Positions 1 through 8,591 are shown, counted from the stretch's first letter. The stretch: 64,000 nt of DNA from Lachnoclostridium phytofermentans (GCF_000733755.1 NZ_JPOF01000007.1:372001-436000); one strand, 5' to 3'. Numbers and translations: made by a program. The notes: generated from the letters alone by a model not told the origin.

Positions 1-1
1 A

Positions 2-112
2 GTTATTGTGGTTATAGCGATTGTGTGTCGAAGTATATATAACGATAGAAAAAAGGGAAAGGTTGGCTCCTGTGGTTGTGATTGCTCCAAATGTGGTGGT
101 AGTTGCCACTAA
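2..112 (+). CDS. FeoB-associated Cys-rich membrane protein, C-terminal part
   Basis: The 5' end is outside the window; the frame is open from base 2 to the TAA at 110-112. The visible 36 residues start with the end of a hydrophobic helix (VIVVIAIV), continue with a basic stretch (RKKGK) and end in a Cys cluster, CGCDCSKCGGSC. A single N-terminal helix followed by a short Cys-rich tail is the layout of the small proteins encoded next to feoB. The family role in ferrous iron uptake is poorly defined. The Fur-like gene that follows 50 bases later supports an iron-uptake operon whose feoA/feoB genes would lie upstream, outside the window. Confidence 0.75.
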   Translation, partial: VIVVIAIVCRSIYNDRKKGKVGSCGCDCSKCGGSCH

Positions 113-162
113 GCAAGAGTTGAAACAGATTAGAAATAGCAGGTAAGTGATGGGAGTTTGTT

Positions 163-651
163 GTGACTGAGAACTTAAAAGATCAAATACTAAAAAAAAT
201 TAAGGATACAGGATGTCGTATTACGAAACAAAGAATATTACTTCTTGATATTGTTCTTAACGAGGAATGTACTAGCTGTAAAGAATTATATGTTAAAGCA
301 AGACAAAACAATCTTGACATTGGTTTAGCAACGATTTATCGATTTATCAACACATTAGAAGAGATTGGGATCCTGAAACGGAAAAATATTCAAACCATGC
401 TTCCTAAGATCGAGAGCGTACCCTTATATGAAGTTCAAAAAGAATTAAAGCCAACGAAAAGTCAAAAGAATCAGCAAGTTATCTTAGTTGCAGCAAATAG
501 TGAGTTATCAATTGTATTAGAGGACCAAACAACCTACCATCTTTCAGAAGCTGAATGGAAACAGGTTTTAAAAACAGGACTTAGTGCTTGTGGATTCTCA
601 GTGCATAAGAATATAGCGACCGTGATTATGAGAAAAGGAGCCAAAGTATGA
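163..651 (+). CDS. Fur-family transcriptional regulator with atypical C-terminal half
   Basis: The protein has 162 residues and starts at GTG, with GGGAG six bases upstream. Residues 5-75 resemble the Fur winged helix: TGCRITKQR, a CTSCKELY helix and LATIYRFINTLEEIG, the usual recognition-helix pattern. The C-terminal half lacks the His-rich metal and dimerisation motifs of classical Fur, PerR and Zur. Instead it has a strand-rich segment (QQVILVAANSELSIVLED) followed by WKQVLKTGLSACGF. It sits between the FeoB-associated gene and a DUF2325 gene and overlaps the latter by four bases (ATGA), so the two are translationally coupled. It probably controls the iron operon it lies in, but how it senses metal, if at all, cannot be read from known sites. 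Confidence 0.8.
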   Translation: MTENLKDQILKKIKDTGCRITKQRILLLDIVLNEECTSCKELYVKARQNNLDIGLATIYRFINTLEEIGILKRKNIQTMLPKIESVPLYEVQKELKPTKSQKNQQVILVAANSELSIVLEDQTTYHLSEAEWKQVLKTGLSACGFSVHKNIATVIMRKGAKV

Positions 652-935
652 GTGTTGTAATCATTGGAGGTCATGACCGCATGGTTTGCCAATATAAAAA
701 GATTTGCAAAGCATATCAATGCAAGGCAAAGATATTCACCCAGATGCCGAATAAATTAAAGGAACAAATTGGTTCTCCTGATCTTATTGTATTATTTACC
801 AACACTGTATCCCATAAGATGATTCGTTGCGCTCTTCTTGAGGCTGAAAAGAATCAAGTTGATGTGGTACGATCTCATACCAGTAGTGGAAATGCACTAA
901 TCGGAATTCTTGAACAAAAAGTGTTAACACAATAA
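648..935 (+). CDS. DUF2325 domain protein
   Basis: A 95-residue protein that starts with a hydrophobic strand and the DUF2325 hallmark VVIIGGHDRM, then KIFTQMP and a second strand, LIVLFTNTVSHKM. The fold looks like a small Rossmann-like module. Function in the family is not established. The start codon overlaps the stop of the Fur-like gene (ATGA), so both are made from one message. An intrinsic terminator follows seven bases after the stop, making this the last gene of the iron-related operon. Pairing with a Fur-like regulator suggests an accessory role in metal homeostasis, which is inference from context only. Confidence 0.75.
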   Translation: MSVVIIGGHDRMVCQYKKICKAYQCKAKIFTQMPNKLKEQIGSPDLIVLFTNTVSHKMIRCALLEAEKNQVDVVRSHTSSGNALIGILEQKVLTQ

Positions 936-940
936 AAAGT

Positions 941-969
941 AAAAGTCGGGATAAGTAATCCCGACTTTT
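941..969. terminator. Intrinsic terminator, probably bidirectional
   Basis: AAGTCGGGAT (943-952) pairs with ATCCCGACTT (958-967) over a five-base loop. An A-run precedes the stem and T's follow it, so it can serve the iron operon on the plus strand and the small zinc-ribbon gene converging from the minus strand. Confidence 0.85.
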
Positions 970-980
970 GTGCTTTATCC

Positions 981-1148
981 TTACCGATAATAACCACAGT
1001 CCTTACAGCTACGACTTGAATTCAAGTTTCGAGTCGCACATTTAGGACAAATCCAAAAATCTACTTTTTTCTCCTCATTGTCTGGATTTTTCGTTTCCTT
1101 ATCTGCACTAGCAGAGTCTACTTTCTTTGATTTTTTAAATAATCCCAT
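981..1148 (-). CDS. Small zinc-ribbon protein
   Basis: A 55-residue protein starting MGLFKKSKK. The ATG at 1148 was chosen because GGGAGG lies eight bases upstream on the minus strand; longer in-frame starts lack a ribosome site. The first half is charged and disordered-looking (EEKKVDFW). The second half holds a zinc ribbon, CPKC near residue 40 and CKDC near residue 50, close to the C-terminus. Such short ribbons bind one structural zinc; no partner or process can be named. It converges on the iron operon and shares its terminator. Confidence 0.7.
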   Translation of the reverse strand: MGLFKKSKKVDSASADKETKNPDNEEKKVDFWICPKCATRNLNSSRSCKDCGYYR

Positions 1149-1438
1149 GATATTACCTCCCACGATAGTAGAATTTGTGGTACTATTATTCCTAGTATAA
1201 TATATTTTGGTACAAGTCATTGTATGACTAATGACCATACTTTAGCTATATAAAATAATGCAAATACCGAATGAAAGAAGATAGTGGTATAGGAAAGTGA
1301 ATCATGTCGATATAAAATTTACATGTTACAGAATCGTTAGGAAACTGCCATATTTTTAACAAAGGTTGATCCTAGACTGAAGTAGAATAAGACGAGCAAT
1401 ATGATGTTTGCTTGGAATAGGAAGGAAGTAAGTATCCA

Positions 1439-3442
1439 ATGAACAAAAAAAGTACAAGAGAGGTTATTACTAAGAGAGGGAACATGCAAGGCACAAGAAA
1501 CAAATTCATCAAAGGGTTAAGTCTCTTATTAATTGTAGCGCTTCTTGGGAGTAATGCAGCTCCAAGTGTAGTAACAGCTAAGACTACGGAAGGCACCACA
1601 ATCATAGCGAAAGAGGAATCCGTGCAAGACGATGCAAATTCACAAGGTGATCGTAATATAGACGAAGATACGGTGAAAGAAAAGTTCGGTGAGAAGATTG
1701 ACTTTCTAAAAATGTCCAAGAAAGCAACGATAGTAACAGAAAATAAGGTAATGCTTGTGGATATGACAGCGAGTAAGGTATTAGGAGGTTCTTATCTATC
1801 AAGCCGCTCCTATTTTAGTGAATTTACTGATTTGATGTTTATCTTGACAACATTAAGAGAGGCATCACTTACAGATATCGTAACGATAAGTAAGCGCGCT
1901 GCATCACTACAAGATGAAAATATCTATGGATTCGAAGAAGGAGATAAGATTTCTCTATATGATTTGCTTTTATGTTTTTATTTTACTGGAAGTGAAGATG
2001 CCAGATTAGCTATTGTTGATCATATGACCGATAAAGATACTACATTTATTGCTAAGATGAATTCTGTTGCACGAAGCATAGGAGTAATCAATACGAATTA
2101 CTCTAATCTTAATGGTGATTACAAAAAAAACCAAAACACAATGTTATATGATATTTATTCCATTATGTATGAATTACTGAATGAAGATTTTGTGAAAGAG
2201 GTACTATCGGAAAATAAGCTTTTTATCACATATCAAAATAGCGCAGGTAAGACTGTAAGAAAAGCTTGTGTAAATCAGAATATGATTGATGCTAAGAGTG
2301 TGACTGTACCTGAGAACATGAAACTAATCACAGTATTTTCAAGAAACTGCAAAGTACTTGGAAATGGACAGATAGCTTTAGCAGAAGGTGAAAATGGACA
2401 CTATTATCTTTCTATCCTAATGGAAGTTGATGAACGTAGAGATATTGGGAAGGAATCAGGAAGAATTCTTGAAGTAGTGAATGGGACAGAGTATTTTGAT
2501 GAAGAAATCCTTATTACACCAACACCGATACCTACTGTAACACCAACCCCAACGAAGAAGCCAGAACCAACAGTTGCACCTAAGCCAACTGTTACGCCAA
2601 CGCCTACACCGATCGCATATAAAGCTAAAATTCCAACAGAAAGCAATAATGCTCGTTATCAGTTCCTTATGAATACTAATTACAAAGCATATACCATATA
2701 TGATGCTCCAGCAGGATACCGTTCTGCTACGGAGGCGTCGAAGAATATGACAGTAATAACCGTTCCGGTGTGGAAGATGAATTCTGCGGGGAAGAAGTAT
2801 TCCTCTACTATGAAGCTATCAATTCATAAAAAACTTGCGGATGGAGTATCAAGCATCTTTAAAGAGGTATATGCCTTACCAATGAAGTTCCCAATAAAAA
2901 CATTACTAGGATATAGTTACCGTAAAGTGGGAGGCGTAGGATTAAGCAATTCCACCTTATTATCCATTCATTCTTTTGGTGCTGCGATTGACATCAATCC
3001 AGGAGACTATGATAATGACTATTTCCTTGGGAAGGGAAATGATTTAAGAGACAAGTCAAATCCATACTGCATTCCAGACGAAGTAATTGATATATTTGCA
3101 AGCTATGGTTGGTTCTGGGGTGGTGACTTTGAAATCAGTGCGGATACCATGCATTTTCAATATCTTGGCTTAGAATTCTTATCGTATCAAGGAAAGAGTC
3201 CGTTTCGAGAGTTAAAATATAAAAATGGTACTCTCATGAGTGGTAATGATGTTAAGAATCTACAACAACGATTAAATCGCCTAGGATATAAGGTAACTGT
3301 CGATGGAAAATATGCAAAGAGCACTGAAACAGCCATAAAGAAGTTTCAAAAAAATAATAAGTTAAAAGTAACAGGAGTAGTAGATTACTCTACTTGGGAA
3401 AAATTAATCAATTTAACACATTATATGGGATATGTATTCTAA
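1439..3442 (+). CDS. Secreted cell-wall peptidase: S11-like domain, M15 peptidase, PG-binding domain
   Basis: The protein has 667 residues. After a signal peptide (hydrophobic LSLLLIVALLGS), residues about 80-310 resemble the penicillin-binding fold of S11 D-Ala-D-Ala carboxypeptidases. The SxxK region reads SEFTDLMF and the SxN region GSED, so the catalytic Ser and Lys appear lost. A Pro/Thr linker follows (residues about 360-395). Next comes an M15 (VanY/DacB-like) domain with HSFGAAID near residue 510 and DTMHFQY near 569, which match the zinc-ligand pattern. The C-terminus (about 595-660) is a PG_binding_1 domain (LQQRLNRLGY, VDGKY). Expected role: trimming of peptidoglycan stem peptides outside the cell. 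The ATG at 1439 has GAAGGA 12 bases upstream; an ATG at 1484 gives a neater signal peptide and is a real alternative. Confidence 0.85.
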   Translation: MNKKSTREVITKRGNMQGTRNKFIKGLSLLLIVALLGSNAAPSVVTAKTTEGTTIIAKEESVQDDANSQGDRNIDEDTVKEKFGEKIDFLKMSKKATIVTENKVMLVDMTASKVLGGSYLSSRSYFSEFTDLMFILTTLREASLTDIVTISKRAASLQDENIYGFEEGDKISLYDLLLCFYFTGSEDARLAIVDHMTDKDTTFIAKMNSVARSIGVINTNYSNLNGDYKKNQNTMLYDIYSIMYELLNEDFVKEVLSENKLFITYQNSAGKTVRKACVNQNMIDAKSVTVPENMKLITVFSRNCKVLGNGQIALAEGENGHYYLSILMEVDERRDIGKESGRILEVVNGTEYFDEEILITPTPIPTVTPTPTKKPEPTVAPKPTVTPTPTPIAYKAKIPTESNNARYQFLMNTNYKAYTIYDAPAGYRSATEASKNMTVITVPVWKMNSAGKKYSSTMKLSIHKKLADGVSSIFKEVYALPMKFPIKTLLGYSYRKVGGVGLSNSTLLSIHSFGAAIDINPGDYDNDYFLGKGNDLRDKSNPYCIPDEVIDIFASYGWFWGGDFEISADTMHFQYLGLEFLSYQGKSPFRELKYKNGTLMSGNDVKNLQQRLNRLGYKVTVDGKYAKSTETAIKKFQKNNKLKVTGVVDYSTWEKLINLTHYMGYVF

Positions 3443-3465
3443 TTTTTTATAATATGTACTTAGTA

Positions 3466-3499
3466 CCAGGCAAGACTTAACGTCATGCCTGGTTTTTTT
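3466..3499 (+). terminator. Intrinsic terminator after the wall peptidase gene
   Basis: CCAGGCA (3466-3472) pairs with TGCCTGG (3486-3492), with an inner GAC/GTC extension, followed by seven T's. Confidence 0.9.
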
Positions 3500-3540
3500 A
3501 TAGATAGGATATTGCAACGCAATTTCCTATCTATAAAAAA
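3494..3540. repeat. Long near-perfect palindrome overlapping the terminator
   Basis: A 16-base arm (3494-3509) is perfectly complementary to 3525-3540. After one T/T mismatch, ATTGC pairs with GCAAT around a three-base AAC loop. The left arm uses the T-run of the preceding terminator. The rest of this 328-base gap (3541-3770) holds a small hairpin (GCGAAG/CTTCGC at about 3576-3590), AT-rich sequence and the ribosome site AGAGGAG for the DedA gene. Confidence 0.8.
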
Positions 3541-3770
3541 CTCTCCGAGGGATGCCACTCACCCTATGGGTTCGATGCGAAGTAACTTCGCCTCTAAATA
3601 TAAGACTTTTTTATTTTCTATATAGATTCTTAAGAAATTCTTTCGTTTTTTCTATCGGTGTAATTTCGAATTTTTCCTTATGATATAGTTAGTTAATCAA
3701 GCACATTAAGAAAATACAAAAAGGATAGTAAATTTGCATAGTAAAATAAAGATAAGAGGAGTAGGAACTT

Positions 3771-4265
3771 ATGGAAGCACAAGCAATATTTCATGCAATT
3801 GAAAACTACGGATTACTAATCGTATTTCTCGTAGTGCTACTAGAATATTTAAATTTGCCAGGATTTCCAGCCGGTGTAATATTACCATTTGCTGGTGCAT
3901 GGTCGGCCCGACACAGTGATTTTATTGTTACTTTCTTAGTAACAGTACTTGCGGGTGTACTAGGGAGTATAGCCCTTTATTATCTTGGTAGATTTGGAGG
4001 AGATAAACTGATTCGTTTTTTTACAGGCAAAAGCCCAAAGTTAAAGGTGAAAATGGATCAGTTGAATCAAAAAATTGAAAGTAAGGGTGCATACGCAGTG
4101 TTTTTAAGTAAATTGCTACCGGTTGTTCGTACCTTAATAGGAATACCTGCTGGAGCATTTCGTATGAACATTACGCAATATGTTCTTGCTTCAACACTTG
4201 GAATTATCATTTGGAATGGGGTTTTGTTTGGATTTGGATATTTTGTAGGAGGATTTACCGCATGA
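3771..4265 (+). CDS. DedA-family membrane protein
   Basis: A 164-residue polytopic membrane protein of the DedA/VTT family. Helices are visible at about residues 12-32, 50-72 and 130-160, with re-entrant-type segments such as LNLPGFPAG. Conserved elements include YYLGRFGG, a KLLPVVRTL segment and GIPAGAFRMN; the Arg/Gly pattern is typical of the family. DedA proteins act in lipid flipping and membrane homeostasis. The gene starts a three-gene operon with a glycosyltransferase (ATGA overlap) and an acyltransferase, which fits a membrane-lipid role. An AGAGGAG site precedes the ATG. Confidence 0.85.
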   Translation: MEAQAIFHAIENYGLLIVFLVVLLEYLNLPGFPAGVILPFAGAWSARHSDFIVTFLVTVLAGVLGSIALYYLGRFGGDKLIRFFTGKSPKLKVKMDQLNQKIESKGAYAVFLSKLLPVVRTLIGIPAGAFRMNITQYVLASTLGIIIWNGVLFGFGYFVGGFTA

Positions 4266-5545
4266 GAATTGCAATGTTTACTAATACGTATTATCCATTT
4301 GTAGGTGGTGTACCAGTTTCGATTGAACGATTAAGTAAGGGGCTAATGAGTCAAGGACATCAAGTTGTTATCTTTGCTCCATCCTATGAGGAAGATAACG
4401 AAAAAGAATGTCGCAAAAGGAAAGACCAAAAGATAAATCGAAATTTAAATAATCAAGGTAAAGTAGAACAAGAAACAGTAGAGATACACCGATTTAAGGT
4501 AATGAAGCATAAATTAAGCAATGGATGTGTGATTCCAAAGCTCTTTGATTCTGCTATAGAAAAAACATTTCGCCAAGACTCTTTTGATGTAATTCATGTT
4601 CATCATCCAATGCTTATGGGTTATACAGCTATGTATCTATCAAAGAAATACGATATCCCTATGGTTTATACATACCATACCAGATACGAATTCTATTTAA
4701 AGAGTTTACGAATGTTCCAAGATACATCAGGTTTCAATGAGGAGGAGAGTATGAAAGCAAAGGTAAAAAATAAATTATTACAAGTTACAAGTAGTGTTAT
4801 TATACCAAAGCATAATAAAGTCTTTATGAATCGATGTGATGCTGTCATAGCTCCTACGGAATCCATGCGTGAATTTTTAGTTAATCAACAAGTCTTAACT
4901 CCGGTTCATATTTTGCCTACTGGAATATCTTGTCCAAGTAAAAAGAGGGTTCTAACAGAAAGCAAACTAAAAAGCCACATAAAGTTTATTACCATTGCGA
5001 GGCTGGAAGAAGAAAAAAATCTATTTTTCTTAGTTCGTGCTTTGGAATTATTTAAGCAAAAAAATCAGACTTCCTTTCATCTTTCCATAGTAGGAGAAGG
5101 CTCAATGAGAGAGCAGTTACAGATGGAAATTAATCAAAAAGGACTCGCTGAGAATATCACCCTGCTAGGGAGTAAACGTCAGGATGAAATCGCAACCTTA
5201 TTACAAGACAGTGATTTATTCTTGTTTAGTTCAAAATCAGAAACTCAGGGAATTGTGTTGTTAGAAGCAATGTCTCATCAACTTCCGGTGGTTGCTATAG
5301 AGGCAAACGGAGTTCGTGATGTAGTATTTGATGGATATAATGGAATCAAAACATTGGAAGAGGAAGACGGCTTTGTAAAGGCAATCACAAAAGTAACAGA
5401 GGATATCGATTTTTATCATGCGTTAAGTGAAGGAGCCTATGAAGTGGCGAGCAAATACGACTATAATCAAGTTGCACTAGAAGCAGAGAAAATATACCTA
5501 AGTAGTTTATGGAATAAAAACAGGAGAGTAGCACATGCAGTATAA
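4262..5545 (+). CDS. GT4-family glycosyltransferase, probably membrane glycolipid synthesis
   Basis: The protein has 427 residues from the ATG at 4262, which overlaps the DedA stop (ATGA). The GT-B N-terminal domain begins MRIAMFTNTYYPFVGGVPVS, with the usual Gly-rich acceptor loop. The C-terminal domain carries ITIARLEEEKN, VGEGSMREQL and SETQGIVLLEAMSH, which contains the EX7E signature of family GT4. Relatives make mono- or diglucosyl-diacylglycerol; the neighbouring DedA and acyltransferase genes support a lipid acceptor, but the sugar donor cannot be told. The segment at residues about 45-70 is very polar and looks like an inserted loop. The stop overlaps the next gene by 11 bases. Confidence 0.85.
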   Translation: MRIAMFTNTYYPFVGGVPVSIERLSKGLMSQGHQVVIFAPSYEEDNEKECRKRKDQKINRNLNNQGKVEQETVEIHRFKVMKHKLSNGCVIPKLFDSAIEKTFRQDSFDVIHVHHPMLMGYTAMYLSKKYDIPMVYTYHTRYEFYLKSLRMFQDTSGFNEEESMKAKVKNKLLQVTSSVIIPKHNKVFMNRCDAVIAPTESMREFLVNQQVLTPVHILPTGISCPSKKRVLTESKLKSHIKFITIARLEEEKNLFFLVRALELFKQKNQTSFHLSIVGEGSMREQLQMEINQKGLAENITLLGSKRQDEIATLLQDSDLFLFSSKSETQGIVLLEAMSHQLPVVAIEANGVRDVVFDGYNGIKTLEEEDGFVKAITKVTEDIDFYHALSEGAYEVASKYDYNQVALEAEKIYLSSLWNKNRRVAHAV

Positions 5546-6143
5546 AATCATTAAGAAAATAGGATTGCTATACCTTCGATTCGTAGCAAAGACATCAAAG
5601 GTTGTATATTTTGGAGATAGTGGAATTACCGGAAATGAAATGATTGGCTATTGGCATCAGGATAGTTACAGTATGCTATTATTGTTAGAGCATTTTGCAA
5701 AGCAAAGAAAGAATAAAGTTTCTATTGTTGTGACAGCGGATGACAGAGGAGATGTCATTGAGCATATGATTCGCCATTATGAGGGAATCGCTTTGCGGCT
5801 TCCAGATGGTGCAAGAATGAGAAAATGTATGGATTTTCTTGAAAGTAAGGGAATGGAACCTGGAATAATGGGACTTGCGATGGATGGTCCGGTAGGTCCA
5901 TGTTATGAACCGAAAAAACTGTTATTTTACTTAGCAGAAAAAGCAAACAAAGAAGTGGTATTAGTTCGGATCACTTATAGTAAGAAGCTAACAATTAAGA
6001 AACGCTGGGATAATTATATCATACCACTGCCATTTACAAAGCTAAAAGTAATGTTACAGCCGATTGGAACAGTGTCAGGAGAAGAATTAAGAAACTTTAA
6101 GCAAAAAAAGGAAGAAATAAGAGGGTTTTATCAATTGGCATAA
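5535..6143 (+). CDS. Lysophospholipid acyltransferase family protein (DUF374-like)
   Basis: A 202-residue protein with the DUF374 landmarks YWHQDSYSM near residue 37 and MDGPVGPCYEPK near 115-127. These correspond to the acyltransferase-fold active-site block and the PxGP substrate region. A short hydrophobic N-terminus (KIGLLYLRFVAK) could sit in the membrane. The start, preceded by AGGAG, lies inside the end of the glycosyltransferase gene, so the operon is tightly coupled. The likely role is acyl transfer to a lipid or glycolipid at the inner membrane face; the exact substrate is unknown. Confidence 0.8.
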   Translation: MQYKIIKKIGLLYLRFVAKTSKVVYFGDSGITGNEMIGYWHQDSYSMLLLLEHFAKQRKNKVSIVVTADDRGDVIEHMIRHYEGIALRLPDGARMRKCMDFLESKGMEPGIMGLAMDGPVGPCYEPKKLLFYLAEKANKEVVLVRITYSKKLTIKKRWDNYIIPLPFTKLKVMLQPIGTVSGEELRNFKQKKEEIRGFYQLA

Positions 6144-6179
6144 AAGTTAGCTTCTCGAAAAAAACAACTTATCTGAAAT

Positions 6180-6213
6180 AAACAGCCGCCTGTTTTAGTA
6201 TGGGCGGCTGTTT
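6180..6213. terminator. Bidirectional intrinsic terminator
   Basis: AAACAGCCGCC (6180-6190) pairs with GGCGGCTGTTT (6203-6213) across a 12-base loop, between the converging lipid operon and the minus-strand zinc-ribbon membrane gene. Confidence 0.85.
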
Positions 6214-6220
6214 GCTTACA

Positions 6221-6901
6221 TTATAAATGCAATCTTCTCTTTAATTCTTCCTTGGTTGCTTCAGGAGAAAAGATAAGAATTCCAAGGAAGGTTGTCAAGC
6301 TATAGAAAAAACAAGTGATCGTCGGCCATGTATAAGTGAGCCTGTGATTGAATAATAAAATTACAGGAAGGATACCAATAATTGAGGTTATCATACTGTA
6401 TATGGCATAGTCATGGTGACGTCTTTTCTTTATTAATAAAAAGAATAGTATGGTAATGTTGATAGCAATAAATCCAAACGGCATAACATAATCTACAGAC
6501 CATACAGAACTATTCCCTATAGAACCTAGATATACCAGAAATAACAATGTCAGATAAGAGCTATAGGTGATTTTTTGTATCGACTTTTTGGCCCCTGTTG
6601 TGATTGATAATAAGAGAAATATATAAGCGATGGAACTAATCACATAACGAGACCAACTTAAGTTTTTCTCCGTATGAGTTAATAGATCAAGATAAACACA
6701 GGATATAATAGCAATCAAACCAAGCAAGGCTAATAAGCGAAGTAGAAATCGCCTTGAATTTTTTTTCTTTTGGAATTCAGGATAATGATAGGTTTGCTCC
6801 AGTGTTTCTTCTTCCTTGGTTAACTCTAACTTGTTATTACACAATAAACAGTGTTCCAAGGGTGTGTCATAATGAAGGTTACAGTATTTACAATATCTCA
6901 T
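6221..6901 (-). CDS. Zinc-ribbon integral membrane protein (DUF6320-like)
   Basis: A 226-residue protein. The N-terminus is a zinc ribbon, YCKYC and CLLCN within the first 23 residues, followed by a polar linker and about six hydrophobic helices between residues 48 and 210. The arrangement resembles proteins annotated DUF6320; that assignment is from memory. It overlaps the upstream acyltransferase-like gene by 14 bases and has GGGAGGG before its ATG, so the two are one operon. No enzymatic motif is visible. It may anchor or assist the neighbouring acyltransferase-like protein, but nothing in the sequence proves this. Confidence 0.6.
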   Translation of the reverse strand: MRYCKYCNLHYDTPLEHCLLCNNKLELTKEEETLEQTYHYPEFQKKKNSRRFLLRLLALLGLIAIISCVYLDLLTHTEKNLSWSRYVISSIAYIFLLLSITTGAKKSIQKITYSSYLTLLFLVYLGSIGNSSVWSVDYVMPFGFIAINITILFFLLIKKRRHHDYAIYSMITSIIGILPVILLFNHRLTYTWPTITCFFYSLTTFLGILIFSPEATKEELKRRLHL

Positions 6902-8156
6902 CTAATCCCTCCCTATAGTTTGTATCAATGTTCACTTTGAGACCGGAATTTGCCAAACACTTGATAAAATGAGAGATAAAACCAAGATCTTTCCACTCCG
7001 TATTTAGCATAATATTGGTATGACCATGAATGGAGGAGATTGCCATATTAGTACCCCCGATGGAAAATTCCACATCCTTTATCAGTGCCTTCATATCTTC
7101 AGGTAAAGAAACCGGGCCAAGATTTGAAATAGCATAGGTGCTGATATTTTCTGCAAAATAATAATATCCAAGCTTAAATCCTAGATTTTTGAGTGCCAAA
7201 GGTAAGATTTTAATAAAAACACTCTTTTCAATCCAGACATTAGAGTTGATTCTTCCATGAAGGTCTTCTTTATTTAATTGTTCTAAGAACTGTCGCTTTG
7301 TTTCTACTAACATGGATTCCAATGTCCAATCAAGTCTTGGGTCGTAGGTTGCTTTGATATAAAGTGAGAAATTTCGTAAGGTATTCGATGGAAAATACTT
7401 TCGCAGATTTACTGGAACGAACAACTTAATCGGTTTTTTGCTTTTTCTACAATCCACATTTTGAGTGTAGATACTATAAGCAAGCAAAGCAGTTACATAT
7501 TCACTGATTGTAACATTAAGACTCCTAGTGAGAGCTAATAGTTTCTCCGTTTCCACTTGGGCGCGGATACAAAGGGAAAAGTGATCTGCGAATTTTTCAC
7601 CTGTCAGATGATAGGCTGGCTCTTCTTTTATGTTCTTTTTCTTTGATTTGTCATACTCATTGCAAAACATATCTTGAGTCTCATTGGAAGAAAAGGGGGT
7701 ATTGCTGCGTATAATACCTTCGTGTTCTAGCTGATAGCCACATAGACAGCAGTAACGGTAAGTAATGGATTTTAGAAATTCCATTGCTCCGGTTCCATCA
7801 CTTAGGCTATGAAAAGTTTCCAATGTAATTTTATTATGATAATAATATACATTAAACAGATAGCCATTATTTCTGGATGCAGGTACATACTTACAAACAA
7901 TAGAGGACTCTGGTTTCACACGGAAGTGATGTTTGTTTGGGGATAAATAATTCCAAAAAAGACCGCTTTTTAACTCTACGGCAAACGTTTCGAAACGAGG
8001 CAATACTTCGTTTACAGCCTGCTCTAAAAGTTCTGGCTGAATGTCTTGTATAAGAAAAAAGGATAGACGAAAAACACTGCTTCTACTATCCTTAGAAACA
8101 GCAGGAAAAATCTTACCAGCATTGTCTACCGGATACCAATAGTTTTTTCGTTTCAT
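6888..8156 (-). CDS. Condensation/alcohol-acetyltransferase superfamily protein
   Basis: A 422-residue soluble protein with the HxxxDG active-site motif of the CoA-dependent acyltransferase superfamily, TFHSLSDGTG near residue 116. Later come FVPVNLRKYFPS and TYAISNLGPV, the second matching the DFG-like/latch region found in alcohol acetyltransferase and condensation domains. Members move acyl groups from CoA or a carrier to a hydroxyl or amine; the substrate here is unknown. AGGAGG lies before the ATG. It leads a two-gene operon with the zinc-ribbon membrane protein, an arrangement that hints at a membrane-associated acyl or lipid modification. Confidence 0.7.
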   Translation of the reverse strand: MKRKNYWYPVDNAGKIFPAVSKDSRSSVFRLSFFLIQDIQPELLEQAVNEVLPRFETFAVELKSGLFWNYLSPNKHHFRVKPESSIVCKYVPASRNNGYLFNVYYYHNKITLETFHSLSDGTGAMEFLKSITYRYCCLCGYQLEHEGIIRSNTPFSSNETQDMFCNEYDKSKKKNIKEEPAYHLTGEKFADHFSLCIRAQVETEKLLALTRSLNVTISEYVTALLAYSIYTQNVDCRKSKKPIKLFVPVNLRKYFPSNTLRNFSLYIKATYDPRLDWTLESMLVETKRQFLEQLNKEDLHGRINSNVWIEKSVFIKILPLALKNLGFKLGYYYFAENISTYAISNLGPVSLPEDMKALIKDVEFSIGGTNMAISSIHGHTNIMLNTEWKDLGFISHFIKCLANSGLKVNIDTNYREGLDEIL

Positions 8157-8251
8157 TACAGACCTCCTATTGACACGATATTTGTGCCAAGGCTATTATA
8201 ACTCGATTTTTTTAAATACACAATTATAAGCCTAAATTATAATAGAGTCAA

Positions 8252-8305
8252 TATGCTTTTAGAATGATGGGTAAGAATTATGCTTTTAGAATAATGGGTC
8301 AGAGT
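8252..8305. repeat. 27-base direct repeat, two copies, in a 435-base gap
   Basis: TATGCTTTTAGAATGATGGG (from 8252) is repeated as TATGCTTTTAGAATAATGGG (from 8279), a tandem duplication of 27 bases with a few changes. The remainder of 8157-8591 is AT-rich upstream sequence for the secreted protein gene; no further gene or RNA was recognised there. Confidence 0.7.
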
Positions 8306-8591
8306 ATACACGATATGAGGTTCTTTAGCCCTGCTAATCATAATTTTCGCTGGAACTCCTTCCTATTCCGAACAAAATGGCGACTGTATTAACTATCAAG
8401 CTCAGCAATTTGGTCTTAAGCTCTAGTCTATGGATTTAGCTAATATAGATACAATTAACTTGAATATATATGTTAAATAGGATAAAATTGGTAACATGCA
8501 ATGTATCATAATTTTCTGATTTAAATAAACAAATCAAAAATATGAAAACAATATTACAGAGAAAATAATATTTTATTACGGGGAGAAGATA

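Noticed and set aside
2404-2646. A Gly/Val-rich minus-strand frame in the wall peptidase gene
   Set aside because: Shadow of the Pro/Thr linker codons; no start signal.
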